A stretch of DNA of 16,774 bases, taken from positions 1 through 16,774 of the forward strand of contig CANTGP010000014.1 in the NCBI GenBank assembly GCA_947653315.1, read 5' to 3'. Made by a program: the position numbers and the translations under genes. This DNA comes from an uncultured Lachnospiraceae bacterium. Lineage in GTDB: Bacteria; Bacillota; Clostridia; Lachnospirales; Lachnospiraceae. Below the pieces are notes generated by a model. The model was not told the DNA's origin, ran no database searches, and was given only the letters and a program-made list of their open reading frames with translations. Shown piece after piece: positions 1 through 7,580 of this stretch; position 1 is the stretch's first letter, and the number at the start of each line of letters is the position of its first letter.

Positions 1-7
1 ATGCACA

Positions 8-48
8 CGCCCGCATATGGAAGTTTGCTGTTTCACAGCATGCGGGCG
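8..48. repeat. GC-rich hairpin, function unknown
   Basis: Positions 8-16 (CGCCCGCAT) pair perfectly with 40-48 (ATGCGGGCG), and an inner 4-bp stem (27-30 with 36-39) stacks directly on the outer one. No open reading frame covers it. It lies beyond the 3' end of the response regulator gene and beside a second hairpin at 55-85. It could be part of a REP-like intergenic element or the 3' processing end of the sugar operon transcript. The structure is seen; the role is a guess. Confidence 0.5.
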
Positions 49-54
49 GCGCGG

Positions 55-91
55 CGAGTAGGGGAAAAACTTTTTCCCCTACTCGATTTTT
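55..91 (+). terminator. Long perfect hairpin followed by T run
   Basis: A 15-bp perfect stem (55-69 with 71-85, centred on one base, so the real loop is larger) is followed on the plus strand by ATTTTTA at 86-92. This has the form of a rho-independent terminator for transcripts entering from the left. The convergent minus-strand operon ends here too: its last stop codon occupies 90-92, so its transcript would run into the same stem, but on that strand no U run follows the stem. It may terminate one strand and protect the 3' end of the other. Confidence 0.55.
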
Positions 92-857
92 AATAGTTAA
101 GCCGGTCTTTTTTTATTTGGTTCCGGTACTCATTGGCGGAAAAACCGGTTTGCTTTTTAAATACCCTTGAGAAATGCGCCATATCCAAAAAGCCAACCTT
201 CTCCGCGATATCCCCAATCCGCAGGGACGGTTCCTTTAACAGCTCTTTCGCTTTTTCTATCCTGACATGGTTCAGGATATCGGAAAAACTTTTTTCCACA
301 TGGCGGTTTAAAATCTTGCTTAAATGCCACTGGCTTACGTACACCTGATCCGCCACATCCGACAGTTTCAGTTTCTCCATGTAATTTTCTTCGATGTATT
401 TCACCGCATTTTGGGCGATGAAACTGCCGGCGGCGGTTTCTTCCGGATCCCCGTCCTTTTTTTCTTCTTCCCCGTTTCTTCTCCCGGACAGGTTCTTCAC
501 CATCACCTCAACGGCTTCTTCCAGTTCTTCCATTTTGGACGGCTTTAACAAAAACCTCGTTACGCCAAGGCGGATGGCTTCCCTTGCATATTCAAAATCG
601 CGGAATCCCGTCAAAATAGTAATCTGCATATCGGGATGCTCCGATTTTAACGCGGCTATCATGGAAAGCCCGTCCATTCCCGGCATCCTGATATCGGAAA
701 AAAGGATATCAGGATGCTCCCTTTTGATGATTTCAATTCCGCTCTGTCCGTTTTCCGCCGTCGCCACTACCTGACAATCCCATTTTTCCCAATGGACTGC
801 TTTGGAAAGCCCTTCCGCAATAATCGGTTCATCATCAATAATCACTACCTTATACAT
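90..857 (-). CDS. AraC-type response regulator of YesN family
   Basis: A 255-residue two-component response regulator. Residues 1-120 form a receiver domain with the acidic pair D8/D9, phosphoacceptor D55 (in SDIRMPG), T83 and K105. A charged linker (about 125-143) leads to an AraC/XylS DNA-binding domain (about 148-250) with two helix-turn-helix units; the second carries the usual GF.D..HFSRVFKK.TG signature near 222-238. Family knowledge: such regulators pair with YesM-type kinases and activate nearby sugar transporter genes. The likely partner is the kinase at 4290-6059, but three transporter genes lie between them. The gene starts 27 bases after the permease stop, with a clear GGAGGGAG site just before the ATG, and is the last gene of the locus. 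The target operator is not known. Confidence 0.93.
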   Translation of the reverse strand: MYKVVIIDDEPIIAEGLSKAVHWEKWDCQVVATAENGQSGIEIIKREHPDILFSDIRMPGMDGLSMIAALKSEHPDMQITILTGFRDFEYAREAIRLGVTRFLLKPSKMEELEEAVEVMVKNLSGRRNGEEEKKDGDPEETAAGSFIAQNAVKYIEENYMEKLKLSDVADQVYVSQWHLSKILNRHVEKSFSDILNHVRIEKAKELLKEPSLRIGDIAEKVGFLDMAHFSRVFKKQTGFSANEYRNQIKKDRLNY

Positions 858-884
858 AACTCTCCCTCCGGAAAAAAGAAGTCC

Positions 885-1742
885 TTACCCCTTTACGGCC
901 CCTGCCGTCATACCTTTAATAATATATTTCTGCAGGAATATGTACACTACCATTACGGGAACAACCACAAGGGATACCGCGGCTGCCATCAATCCGTAAT
1001 CCGTGCCTTCATTGGATGTCAATTCATTCAAAAGCCTTGTAATCGGTCTTGCTTCCGGTCTCCCCAGGAAAAACATCTGGGTAAACAAATCATTGTAGCT
1101 CCAAAGGAAGGAGAAAATTGCCACTGTCGCAAAAGAAGGTTTGGTCAGCGGCACGATAACCTTGAAAAAAATCTGAACCGGTCCGCAGCCTTCCAAAAAC
1201 GCGGATTCCTCCAACTCTATGGGCAGTCCCCGGATATAACCGCTCAGGACGATAATGGCAAAGGACAGGTTTCCCGCCACCTGGGGCAGTATTACCGAAA
1301 GCATGGACAGCCACCAGTTCTTCGTATTGACAATCCCCCATGAAGTCTCCATGGTAAGTACCGGAATTACCGTTGCAAAAGCCGGGAACATCATTCCGGC
1401 AACCACCAGCATATATAAAGTGTCCCGCAACTTAAAATGATATCTCACCAAGGCAAAAGAAGCAAGCCCTGCCAGTAAAATAACGATGACGCATACCATA
1501 CTGGAAATGAAAATACTGTTTTTATAAGCATTGAAAATATTCAGGTTTTCAAAGGCTTTTCTGTAATTTGCAAAGGTAAACAAATCCCCGACCGGAAGTG
1601 CAAAGGAATTTTCCAGTATTTTGTTCTTAGCCTTAAAAGAGTTCTGTACCACCCATAAAATCGGATATATCGTTGTAATTGCCCAAAAAACCAAACAGAA
1701 ATATACCGCTGACATGGACACCGAAAACTTACGTTTTTTCAT
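885..1742 (-). CDS. Carbohydrate ABC transporter permease, MalG type
   Basis: Inner-membrane permease of a CUT1 sugar importer, 285 residues from the chosen start. Hydrophobic segments alternate with short loops. The conserved cytoplasmic EAA loop that contacts the ATPase is visible at about residues 177-205 (ELEESAFLEGCGP then VPLTKP). The reading frame is open back to a TTG at 1760, but the ATG at 1742 is preceded by GGGAGG at a 7-base spacing and gives a typical N-terminus (MKKRKFS then the first helix). From this start the gap to the upstream permease stop is 14 bases, and that stop lies just before the ribosome binding site, suggesting translational coupling. It should form a heterodimer with the product of 1757-2644. 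Substrate cannot be read from sequence. Confidence 0.93.
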   Translation of the reverse strand: MKKRKFSVSMSAVYFCLVFWAITTIYPILWVVQNSFKAKNKILENSFALPVGDLFTFANYRKAFENLNIFNAYKNSIFISSMVCVIVILLAGLASFALVRYHFKLRDTLYMLVVAGMMFPAFATVIPVLTMETSWGIVNTKNWWLSMLSVILPQVAGNLSFAIIVLSGYIRGLPIELEESAFLEGCGPVQIFFKVIVPLTKPSFATVAIFSFLWSYNDLFTQMFFLGRPEARPITRLLNELTSNEGTDYGLMAAAVSLVVVPVMVVYIFLQKYIIKGMTAGAVKG

Positions 1743-1756
1743 TCCTATCCCTCCCA

Positions 1757-2644
1757 TCAATAATCTTTTTCCTTAAAGATTGCATTTACGACCCTGGATA
1801 AAACCACACCCAGTATTACAATCATAACCGCAAGTGCGGAACCGTAATCAACATCCTTGACAATCATTGTCTGGTAATACATATAGGTTCCCGTTAAGAA
1901 CGTGGACTTTAACGGCATTCCCTTAGGGAACATGGTCCACGGGAGGTCGAATACTTTCAATGCCCCGGTCACTGCCAGCACCACGCAGGTACAAAGTACG
2001 TTATGCAGCAGGGGAAGCGTCAGGTACCAAATTCTTTTTAATTTTGTCGCCCCGTCAATCGCCGCAGCTTCATATAATTCTTCGGAAATATTATTTAAAC
2101 CCGTCACGATAATGACGAAATAGAATCCTACATACTGCCACATAACCGGAAGCATCATGGTAAACAGCGCCCATTTTTCGCTTTTCCAGTCAATCAGCTC
2201 TTTCCGTCCGAGCGCGGAGAGAAGCTGGTTTAACATTCCCGTATCATACAGGAAAATCAGGTTAAACAAAAGACCGAGGGCAGTTGCCGATACAACGATG
2301 GGGAAGAAAAACATGGTACGGAACACCTTCGCCCCGTGTCTGATATTGTCCACCATCAGCGCCAATACCAGTGCAATTCCTACCTGCCCCACAATGGTCA
2401 CAATCGTCATAATGACCGTATTCTTTAAAGCCGTCCTCACATTGGCATCCGTAAGCAATTTCGCATAATTGGAATACCACGGTTCATTCAGGATTTCCCC
2501 CGACCTTCCGAGCTGTTTAATCTGCATAAAACTGTCCAATATGTTTTTAAAAAACGGATAGTATAAGAATACCGTCATAAAGATAAATGCCGGAAGTAAG
2601 AACAGAAACAATGGTTTTTTATTCTTATAAATATTAGCTCCCAT
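1757..2644 (-). CDS. Carbohydrate ABC transporter permease, MalF/UgpA type
   Basis: Second CUT1 permease, 295 residues. About six membrane helices are apparent (the first at about 11-31). The EAA loop is at about 187-212 (ELYEAAAIDGAT then LTLPLL), an excellent match to the family. The frame opens with GTG two codons upstream, but the ATG at 2644 has GAGGG at a 7-base spacing and is preferred. It follows the solute-binding protein gene after a 106-base gap with two hairpins, and is followed at once by the MalG-type permease. Together with the binding protein it makes a complete importer except for the nucleotide-binding subunit, which is not in this window. CUT1 systems in Firmicutes commonly share one MsmX/MsiK-like ATPase encoded elsewhere. 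Confidence 0.93.
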   Translation of the reverse strand: MGANIYKNKKPLFLFLLPAFIFMTVFLYYPFFKNILDSFMQIKQLGRSGEILNEPWYSNYAKLLTDANVRTALKNTVIMTIVTIVGQVGIALVLALMVDNIRHGAKVFRTMFFFPIVVSATALGLLFNLIFLYDTGMLNQLLSALGRKELIDWKSEKWALFTMMLPVMWQYVGFYFVIIVTGLNNISEELYEAAAIDGATKLKRIWYLTLPLLHNVLCTCVVLAVTGALKVFDLPWTMFPKGMPLKSTFLTGTYMYYQTMIVKDVDYGSALAVMIVILGVVLSRVVNAIFKEKDY

Positions 2645-2665
2645 ATTCACACCCTCTTTTTAGGA

Positions 2666-2717
2666 ATGCCGGAGATGATGCATCTCCGGCATTTTTACCG
2701 ACAGGGGAACGTTCCCC
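2666..2717 (-). promoter_or_regulatory. Two intercistronic hairpins after binding protein gene
   Basis: Positions 2666-2677 pair perfectly with 2681-2692 (12 bp, 3-base centre) and 2704-2710 pair with 2711-2717 (GGGGAAC/GTTCCCC palindrome, extendable by GAC/GTC with one bulge). They lie between the binding-protein stop (2751) and the permease start (2644). On the minus strand no U run follows either stem, so they look less like full terminators than like RNA-stabilising or partial attenuating structures, as known between malE and malF. On the plus strand the first stem is followed by TTTTT (2692-2696), so it could stop antisense transcription. Confidence 0.55.
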
Positions 2718-2750
2718 GTCATTTACAGTTATCCATTTTCATCCGTACTT

Positions 2751-4175
2751 TTAATTCGTACTGTAATAAATGTCAAGCCCTTCCTGTACCGCATCCACTG
2801 CGCTTACTTTTCCGGTTACGATTTCCGGCATACCGTCAAAGGTGGGTACCCTGCTCTCGCCCTGGAACAAATCCTGTACCACTCCCGTAATGGATGTACA
2901 TCCTGCCATCATTTCCAAAGACTTAATCTGTAATTCATTGAAAACGGATTCGTCCACTTCAGGTGCATTTTTCAATGCGCTTGCCGCATGTTGTGCAAAA
3001 ACCGGAACCACATCATCGGATGTCATAAAGGATACGAAATCTACGGCTGCCTGTCTCTTGGCAGGATCGTCCCATGCCTTTTTCGTGATGTAATAACCCA
3101 TGGTCAGACCGCCCAACAGATCCGTCGTCTTTCTGCTGTCTTTTGCAGGTACATAAGTTACGTCGAATTTGGAAAGTTTTTCCGCGTCCAGCGTGGATGC
3201 ATCATCCGGGTCGGACTGGCAGGCAGATACGATACCGTTTACTTTCCAGGAACCGTCGATTAAAAATGCTGCCTTTCCGTCCACAAACATGGCAAATGTC
3301 TCGTCATCCTTTGCGGAAAGCGTGTTATCCGGGAAATACCCTGCTTCATAAAGGGCTTTAATATCTTCCATGGCTGCCACCCATCCCTGTCCGATTTCAT
3401 CCGAAGCGCTTTCGGGAATGGTCAGATGGTTTTCCGGCGTCGTGTGGTTAAAAATCGCAAATTCCCACCAGTAATGGGGAATATCCCCTAATGCCGCCGC
3501 AATCGGCGTATAACCCGCATCTTTGATTTTCTGGCAGTCCGCTTCAAACTGTTCCCAAGTGTAATCCGCCCCCGGCTTTGCAACCCCTGCCGCATCCAAT
3601 ACTTCCATATTTACAAACATGGCTTCCCAAATTCCGTTTACCGGTACCGCATATGCTTTGTTGTCCACCAAGGATGCAGGTATACGTCCGTCGCTCATGT
3701 TGGATGCATAATCGGGATATTCCGCCCGGATATCTTCTATGGATACTACCTTTCCAGCTTCAATGAAACTGTTTGCGTCTGCCCCGTTAAAGAAGAAAAG
3801 TACGTCCGGTTCCGATCCGGTTTCAAAATCCGTTACAATCCTTACCTTAAAGGTATCGTCGGAAGTTGCGGACATATCCACTACTTTGTTTCCCGTTTCC
3901 GCTTCCCATTGCTGGTAGAATTTTTTGTAGTTTTGTGCATTTCCGTCGTTTCCGGCAAACGTGGTGATTACTTCCAATTCCACTCCGCCTGCGGGCGCTT
4001 CTTCCGGCTGTTTTTCATCGCCTGTGTCGGCCTTTTGCGTTTCCGCCGTCTCGGTCGCCGTTGTGGCAGCGCTTCCCGTACTTCCCGTGCTTCCGCTGTC
4101 CCCGCTTCCGCATGCCGCAAGTGAAAATACCATGGCACATGATAAAACGGTTGCAATAACTTTCTTCATCTTCAT
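2751..4175 (-). CDS. Lipoprotein sugar-binding protein of ABC importer
   Basis: Extracellular solute-binding protein of family 1 (CUT1), 474 residues. The N-terminus is a lipoprotein signal: Lys-rich start, hydrophobic core and lipobox LAAC with the lipidated cysteine at residue 22. A low-complexity linker of Gly/Ser/Thr/Ala/Glu (about 23-64) tethers the binding domain, which begins near VELEVITTF. Typical family landmarks follow: a segment with PDVLFFF near the first domain crossing and LLGGLTMGYYITKKA in the C-terminal half. The start ATG has GGGAGGTAA at good spacing. It would capture the oligosaccharide outside the membrane and deliver it to the two downstream permeases. The specific ligand is unknown; context with a GH94 phosphorylase suggests a beta-linked disaccharide or short oligosaccharide (inference). 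Confidence 0.93.
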   Translation of the reverse strand: MKMKKVIATVLSCAMVFSLAACGSGDSGSTGSTGSAATTATETAETQKADTGDEKQPEEAPAGGVELEVITTFAGNDGNAQNYKKFYQQWEAETGNKVVDMSATSDDTFKVRIVTDFETGSEPDVLFFFNGADANSFIEAGKVVSIEDIRAEYPDYASNMSDGRIPASLVDNKAYAVPVNGIWEAMFVNMEVLDAAGVAKPGADYTWEQFEADCQKIKDAGYTPIAAALGDIPHYWWEFAIFNHTTPENHLTIPESASDEIGQGWVAAMEDIKALYEAGYFPDNTLSAKDDETFAMFVDGKAAFLIDGSWKVNGIVSACQSDPDDASTLDAEKLSKFDVTYVPAKDSRKTTDLLGGLTMGYYITKKAWDDPAKRQAAVDFVSFMTSDDVVPVFAQHAASALKNAPEVDESVFNELQIKSLEMMAGCTSITGVVQDLFQGESRVPTFDGMPEIVTGKVSAVDAVQEGLDIYYSTN

Positions 4176-4221
4176 ACAATTACCTCCCTTTGTCTCCTAT
4201 GTTTTTGTTTTGTTTTTTCTG

Positions 4222-4250
4222 ATGGTTCGTTTTCATCTGTCTTTATCATA
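4222..4250 (-). promoter_or_regulatory. Possible internal promoter with cre-like half site
   Basis: In the 114-base gap upstream of the binding-protein gene, the minus strand has TATGAT (plus positions 4245-4250) as a possible -10; the best-spaced -35 is poor. Shortly downstream, ATGAAAACGAACCAT (4222-4236, minus strand) matches the left half of a CcpA cre site (TGAAAACG) but the right half is one base short of consensus. A separate, carbon-repressed promoter for the binding protein and permeases would make sense, but the signal is weak. Confidence 0.22.
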
Positions 4251-4289
4251 CCGGACAAAGGGAAAAAAGATAATTGTCAGACTTGCCAT

Positions 4290-6059
4290 TTATTGACTAT
4301 TATTGCCCTCTTGTGACAATTTAACAATAATTGTGCTGACCGTCCTGTTTTCTTCGTCACTTTCAATAGTTAAACCGCATTCCCCGCCGTATATAATCTT
4401 TAATCGCCGGTTAACGTTACGAATCCCGAGACTGATATGGGATTCATCCAATTTCTCCTCCCCATCCCCCAAAAGCCGTCGTATTTTCTCTTTATCCGAT
4501 TCCTTCAAAGTCCCGTCGTTGCTAACCTTAATGTACAGTTTGTCCGATTCCCTGTATATTTTAATACCGACGCTTCCTTTTTTATTTTCTTCCACCCCGT
4601 GTTCCACCGCATTTTCCACAATGGGCTGGATAATCAGCATGGGAACCGACACGCCCAAAAGGCTTTCATCCACTTCCCGGTAAACCTTAAACCGTTCCCC
4701 ATAACGGCCGGAAATGATATACAAATAAGCGTCCACATAGGACAATTCCTCGGAAAGCATGACAAAACGCCTCTGTTTCCGGTTCATGGTGGCGTTGAGC
4801 ATGGTGGCAAGCGCTTCAATCATACCGCTTACTTTATCATTGCCGTTCATCCTTGCTTCCCAGTTAATGATTTCCAGCGTGTTATTCAGAAAATGGGGAT
4901 TAATCTGGGACTGCAATGCTTTGATGTTCGCATCCTTTAATGCCAGCTCCTCCTGGTAAATGGTTTCAAACTGGTACTTTAATTCCGACGACATAGTATT
5001 AAACGCCTTATCCAAATAAGCAAATTCATCGCTGCTTTCCTCAATTTCCACCTGATGTCCGTATTTTCCAAGGGCGATTTCCCTTGCGCCCTTAATCAGC
5101 TCCGTCATGGGATTTGTCACCTTGGTATGGACAAAGCGGAATACAACGGCAATGAGGAGCAGCATGAAAAACAGCGCCAGGAAAAATACGGATTGTAACA
5201 CTTTCATTTCATCGATAATGCTTCCGGAATCCAGTTCCACCACAAACGCAAGCTGCTGGTCTTCCCATTTTACCACGTTGTAAACAAACGCTTCCTTATG
5301 GTCGTTGTAATAAACGCTTCCCCCTGTGGGCTCCCGTATCCAATCCCCATGGAGCCGTTCTTCCATTCCGTTCTTTAATAAAGGTTCCCCGTCAATGAAT
5401 ATTTCATAATGTTCCATCCCCCATATACTGTTCAGGCTTTCCAGCATATCTTCCTGACGCAGTTCCATGACAAGCATGGCATAAGGAGTAAAAGAACTGT
5501 CCATCAAATTCCTTACCAAATATAAATGACCCTGCTCCTGCATCAGTACCGTGCCCGTATCCAGGCTTTCGCTCTTGGCAATTACCTGTTCCTGCACGTT
5601 TTTCATGAAAAAATCCTTTCTATGGTATGGCTGGTTCACCGTATTGTTATCCTTATACGTATTGTAAGTATAATAAATTTCCTCCGGTTCCTCCAAAAAA
5701 AACAACATGGTATACAAAATACGCACATCGTATTTATACTGCTGTGCCAGAAAATTATCAATTGCCTTCTTATAACGCACATCATCACCCTGTTTTTTAT
5801 GCTGGAGATAACTGCTGCGTATCGTATTGTTGTAAGAGGCATTTTTTGATGCCACTACCATTTCCCGGAACTGCATATCACAGATTTCCACCGCTTTGTC
5901 CGCGGAAACAACAATGGTCTTTTCAATCTGGCTTTTAATCATGGAAGACACGATATAAATCATGCCCAAAGTAAGAATCAGAAGCGGAAGCAGCCACCCG
6001 AATAAAAGCATCCTTACCATTTTCCATCTTAAACTTTTCCTGTTCACTAAATTTGCCAT
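4290..6059 (-). CDS. Sensor histidine kinase of YesM family
   Basis: Membrane sensor kinase, 589 residues from the preferred start. Two membrane helices (about 17-39 and 289-309) flank a roughly 250-residue extracellular region, probably a Cache-like sensor. A HAMP linker follows (about 310-360), then the His_kinase domain with phosphoacceptor H389 in QINPHFLNN and an ATPase domain with N box QPIVENAVEHG (478-488), SNDG (513-516) and SLGIRNVNRRL (543-553). This is the compact YesM/LytS class. The frame is open up to an ATG at 6119 and another at 6092; the ATG at 6059 was chosen because it begins just before the first helix and has a purine-rich AGGGTGTGG upstream, but the site is not strong and the start is uncertain. 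The likely partner is the response regulator at 90-857. A TATGAT with upstream TG (plus 6115-6120) might be an internal promoter. Confidence 0.9.
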   Translation of the reverse strand: MANLVNRKSLRWKMVRMLLFGWLLPLLILTLGMIYIVSSMIKSQIEKTIVVSADKAVEICDMQFREMVVASKNASYNNTIRSSYLQHKKQGDDVRYKKAIDNFLAQQYKYDVRILYTMLFFLEEPEEIYYTYNTYKDNNTVNQPYHRKDFFMKNVQEQVIAKSESLDTGTVLMQEQGHLYLVRNLMDSSFTPYAMLVMELRQEDMLESLNSIWGMEHYEIFIDGEPLLKNGMEERLHGDWIREPTGGSVYYNDHKEAFVYNVVKWEDQQLAFVVELDSGSIIDEMKVLQSVFFLALFFMLLLIAVVFRFVHTKVTNPMTELIKGAREIALGKYGHQVEIEESSDEFAYLDKAFNTMSSELKYQFETIYQEELALKDANIKALQSQINPHFLNNTLEIINWEARMNGNDKVSGMIEALATMLNATMNRKQRRFVMLSEELSYVDAYLYIISGRYGERFKVYREVDESLLGVSVPMLIIQPIVENAVEHGVEENKKGSVGIKIYRESDKLYIKVSNDGTLKESDKEKIRRLLGDGEEKLDESHISLGIRNVNRRLKIIYGGECGLTIESDEENRTVSTIIVKLSQEGNNSQ

Positions 6060-6144
6060 ACAGTTCCACACCCTTTCGGCATTTTTTTGCATAAAACAAA
6101 CGGCTTCATGGCATATCATACCACAAAACCGCCTGCCTACCTAC

Positions 6145-7569
6145 TTATTTTAATCCCAAAAATTCTTCGTAAATACCGCTTACCTTTTCCGCATCCTCTT
6201 TCTTTGGCATTTCACAAAAGATACGCAGCAGCGGTTCCGTACCGGAAAACCTGGTAACTACCCAGCCTCCGTTCTTAAAATAAATCTTACATCCGTCCAT
6301 ATAGGAAATCCGCTCCACTTCATAAGGAAGCTCCGGTACTTTCCGTTCTTCCATAAGGATTTTCATCATTTCTTCCTTTTTCTCATGGGTGAATTTATAA
6401 TCCCTTTCTTCCATATGGATGCTTCCGCATTCTTCTTCTATCATCCGGTAAATTTCCGACAGCTTTTTGCCCGTTACCGCAATCATTTCAACCAGCAACG
6501 CTGCGGCATATACGCCGTCTTTACCGTTGATATGCCCCCTTACCGTAAGGCCGCCCGAAGACTCCCCTCCGATTATCGCATCGGTTTCCGCCATCTTTGC
6601 GGAAATATATTTAAACCCTACCGGAACTTCATAACATTTCTGCCCGAAACTTTCCGCCACTTTATCCAGCATATGGGTGGTGGACAGATTCCTTACCACC
6701 GGACCGCTCCAGCCTTTGTATTTCACAAGGTAATAATAAAGTAATACCAGTATATCGTTAGGATGCAGAAATCTTCCGGTATCGTCAATCACGCCAATCC
6801 GGTCGGCATCCCCGTCCGTCGCCAAACCGATATCGCATTTCTCGTCGATGACAAAAGTCTGCAGACTCCGCAGGGTTGCGGCAGAAGGGGAAGGAAGTTT
6901 CCCGCCGAACAGGGTATCATGCCTTTCGTGGATCATCTGTACTTCACACCTTGCCGTCAGCAGTATGGTCTTAAGGGAAGTCTCGCTGACACCGTACATG
7001 GGATCCAGGGCGATTTTAAGCCCTGCTTTCCGTATGGCGCCCATATCCACGGCATCGATAATGTTATCTAAATATTCATTTAAAGGATAAATCTCCCGGA
7101 TCAGACCTTTTTCCAGCCCTGTGGCATATTCCATGGTCTGTATGGGATTTTCCCGGATTTCCGACTCCAATTCCCGGATATAACCTTCAATATTTGCCGT
7201 TTGTTTTTCGTCCGCGTCCCTGCCGCCTTTGGTAAATACCTTAATTCCGTTATAAATCGCCGGATTATGGCTCGCCGTTACCATCATTCCGTAAGGAAGG
7301 TTATGCTTCATTGTATAAAACATAATAAGCGGCGTCGGTGAAGATTTGTTGATTAACAGAGACGTTATCCCTTCGGCAGCAAACACCTCCGCCGCCCACT
7401 GCATCGCCTCTTTTGCCAAAAACCTCCTGTCATAGCCAATGACAATGGTTTTTTCCACGCCTTCCGCCTTTATTTTCCTGCACATTGCCTTTGCAAGCAA
7501 CTGAATATTGGCTTTTGTAAATTCATCCCCAATGATTGCCCTCCAACCGCCTGTTCCGAATGCTACCAT
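6145..7569 (-). CDS. Phosphoglucomutase/phosphomannomutase family enzyme
   Basis: Alpha-D-phosphohexomutase, 474 residues, cytoplasmic. It moves phosphate between O1 and O6 of a hexose phosphate through a phosphoserine. All four signature loops are present: catalytic S100 in TASHNPAIYNG, metal-binding DGDADR (252-257), sugar-binding GGESSGG (334-340) and phosphate-binding RFSGTEPLLR (440-449). The N-terminal FGTGGWRA is also typical. Its gene follows the GH94 gene by 11 bases, and its AAGGAGG site contains the GH94 TAA stop, so translation is probably coupled. The inferred role is to convert the sugar 1-phosphate from phosphorolysis to the 6-phosphate. Glucose, mannose or N-acetylglucosamine 1-phosphate cannot be separated from sequence alone. 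Confidence 0.94.
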   Translation of the reverse strand: MVAFGTGGWRAIIGDEFTKANIQLLAKAMCRKIKAEGVEKTIVIGYDRRFLAKEAMQWAAEVFAAEGITSLLINKSSPTPLIMFYTMKHNLPYGMMVTASHNPAIYNGIKVFTKGGRDADEKQTANIEGYIRELESEIRENPIQTMEYATGLEKGLIREIYPLNEYLDNIIDAVDMGAIRKAGLKIALDPMYGVSETSLKTILLTARCEVQMIHERHDTLFGGKLPSPSAATLRSLQTFVIDEKCDIGLATDGDADRIGVIDDTGRFLHPNDILVLLYYYLVKYKGWSGPVVRNLSTTHMLDKVAESFGQKCYEVPVGFKYISAKMAETDAIIGGESSGGLTVRGHINGKDGVYAAALLVEMIAVTGKKLSEIYRMIEEECGSIHMEERDYKFTHEKKEEMMKILMEERKVPELPYEVERISYMDGCKIYFKNGGWVVTRFSGTEPLLRIFCEMPKKEDAEKVSGIYEEFLGLK

Positions 7570-7580
7570 AGTATACCTCC

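Noticed and set aside
4176..4289. Sugar or metabolite riboswitch before the binding-protein gene
   Set aside because: The gap is too short and T-rich, with no conserved core or stable stems recognised.
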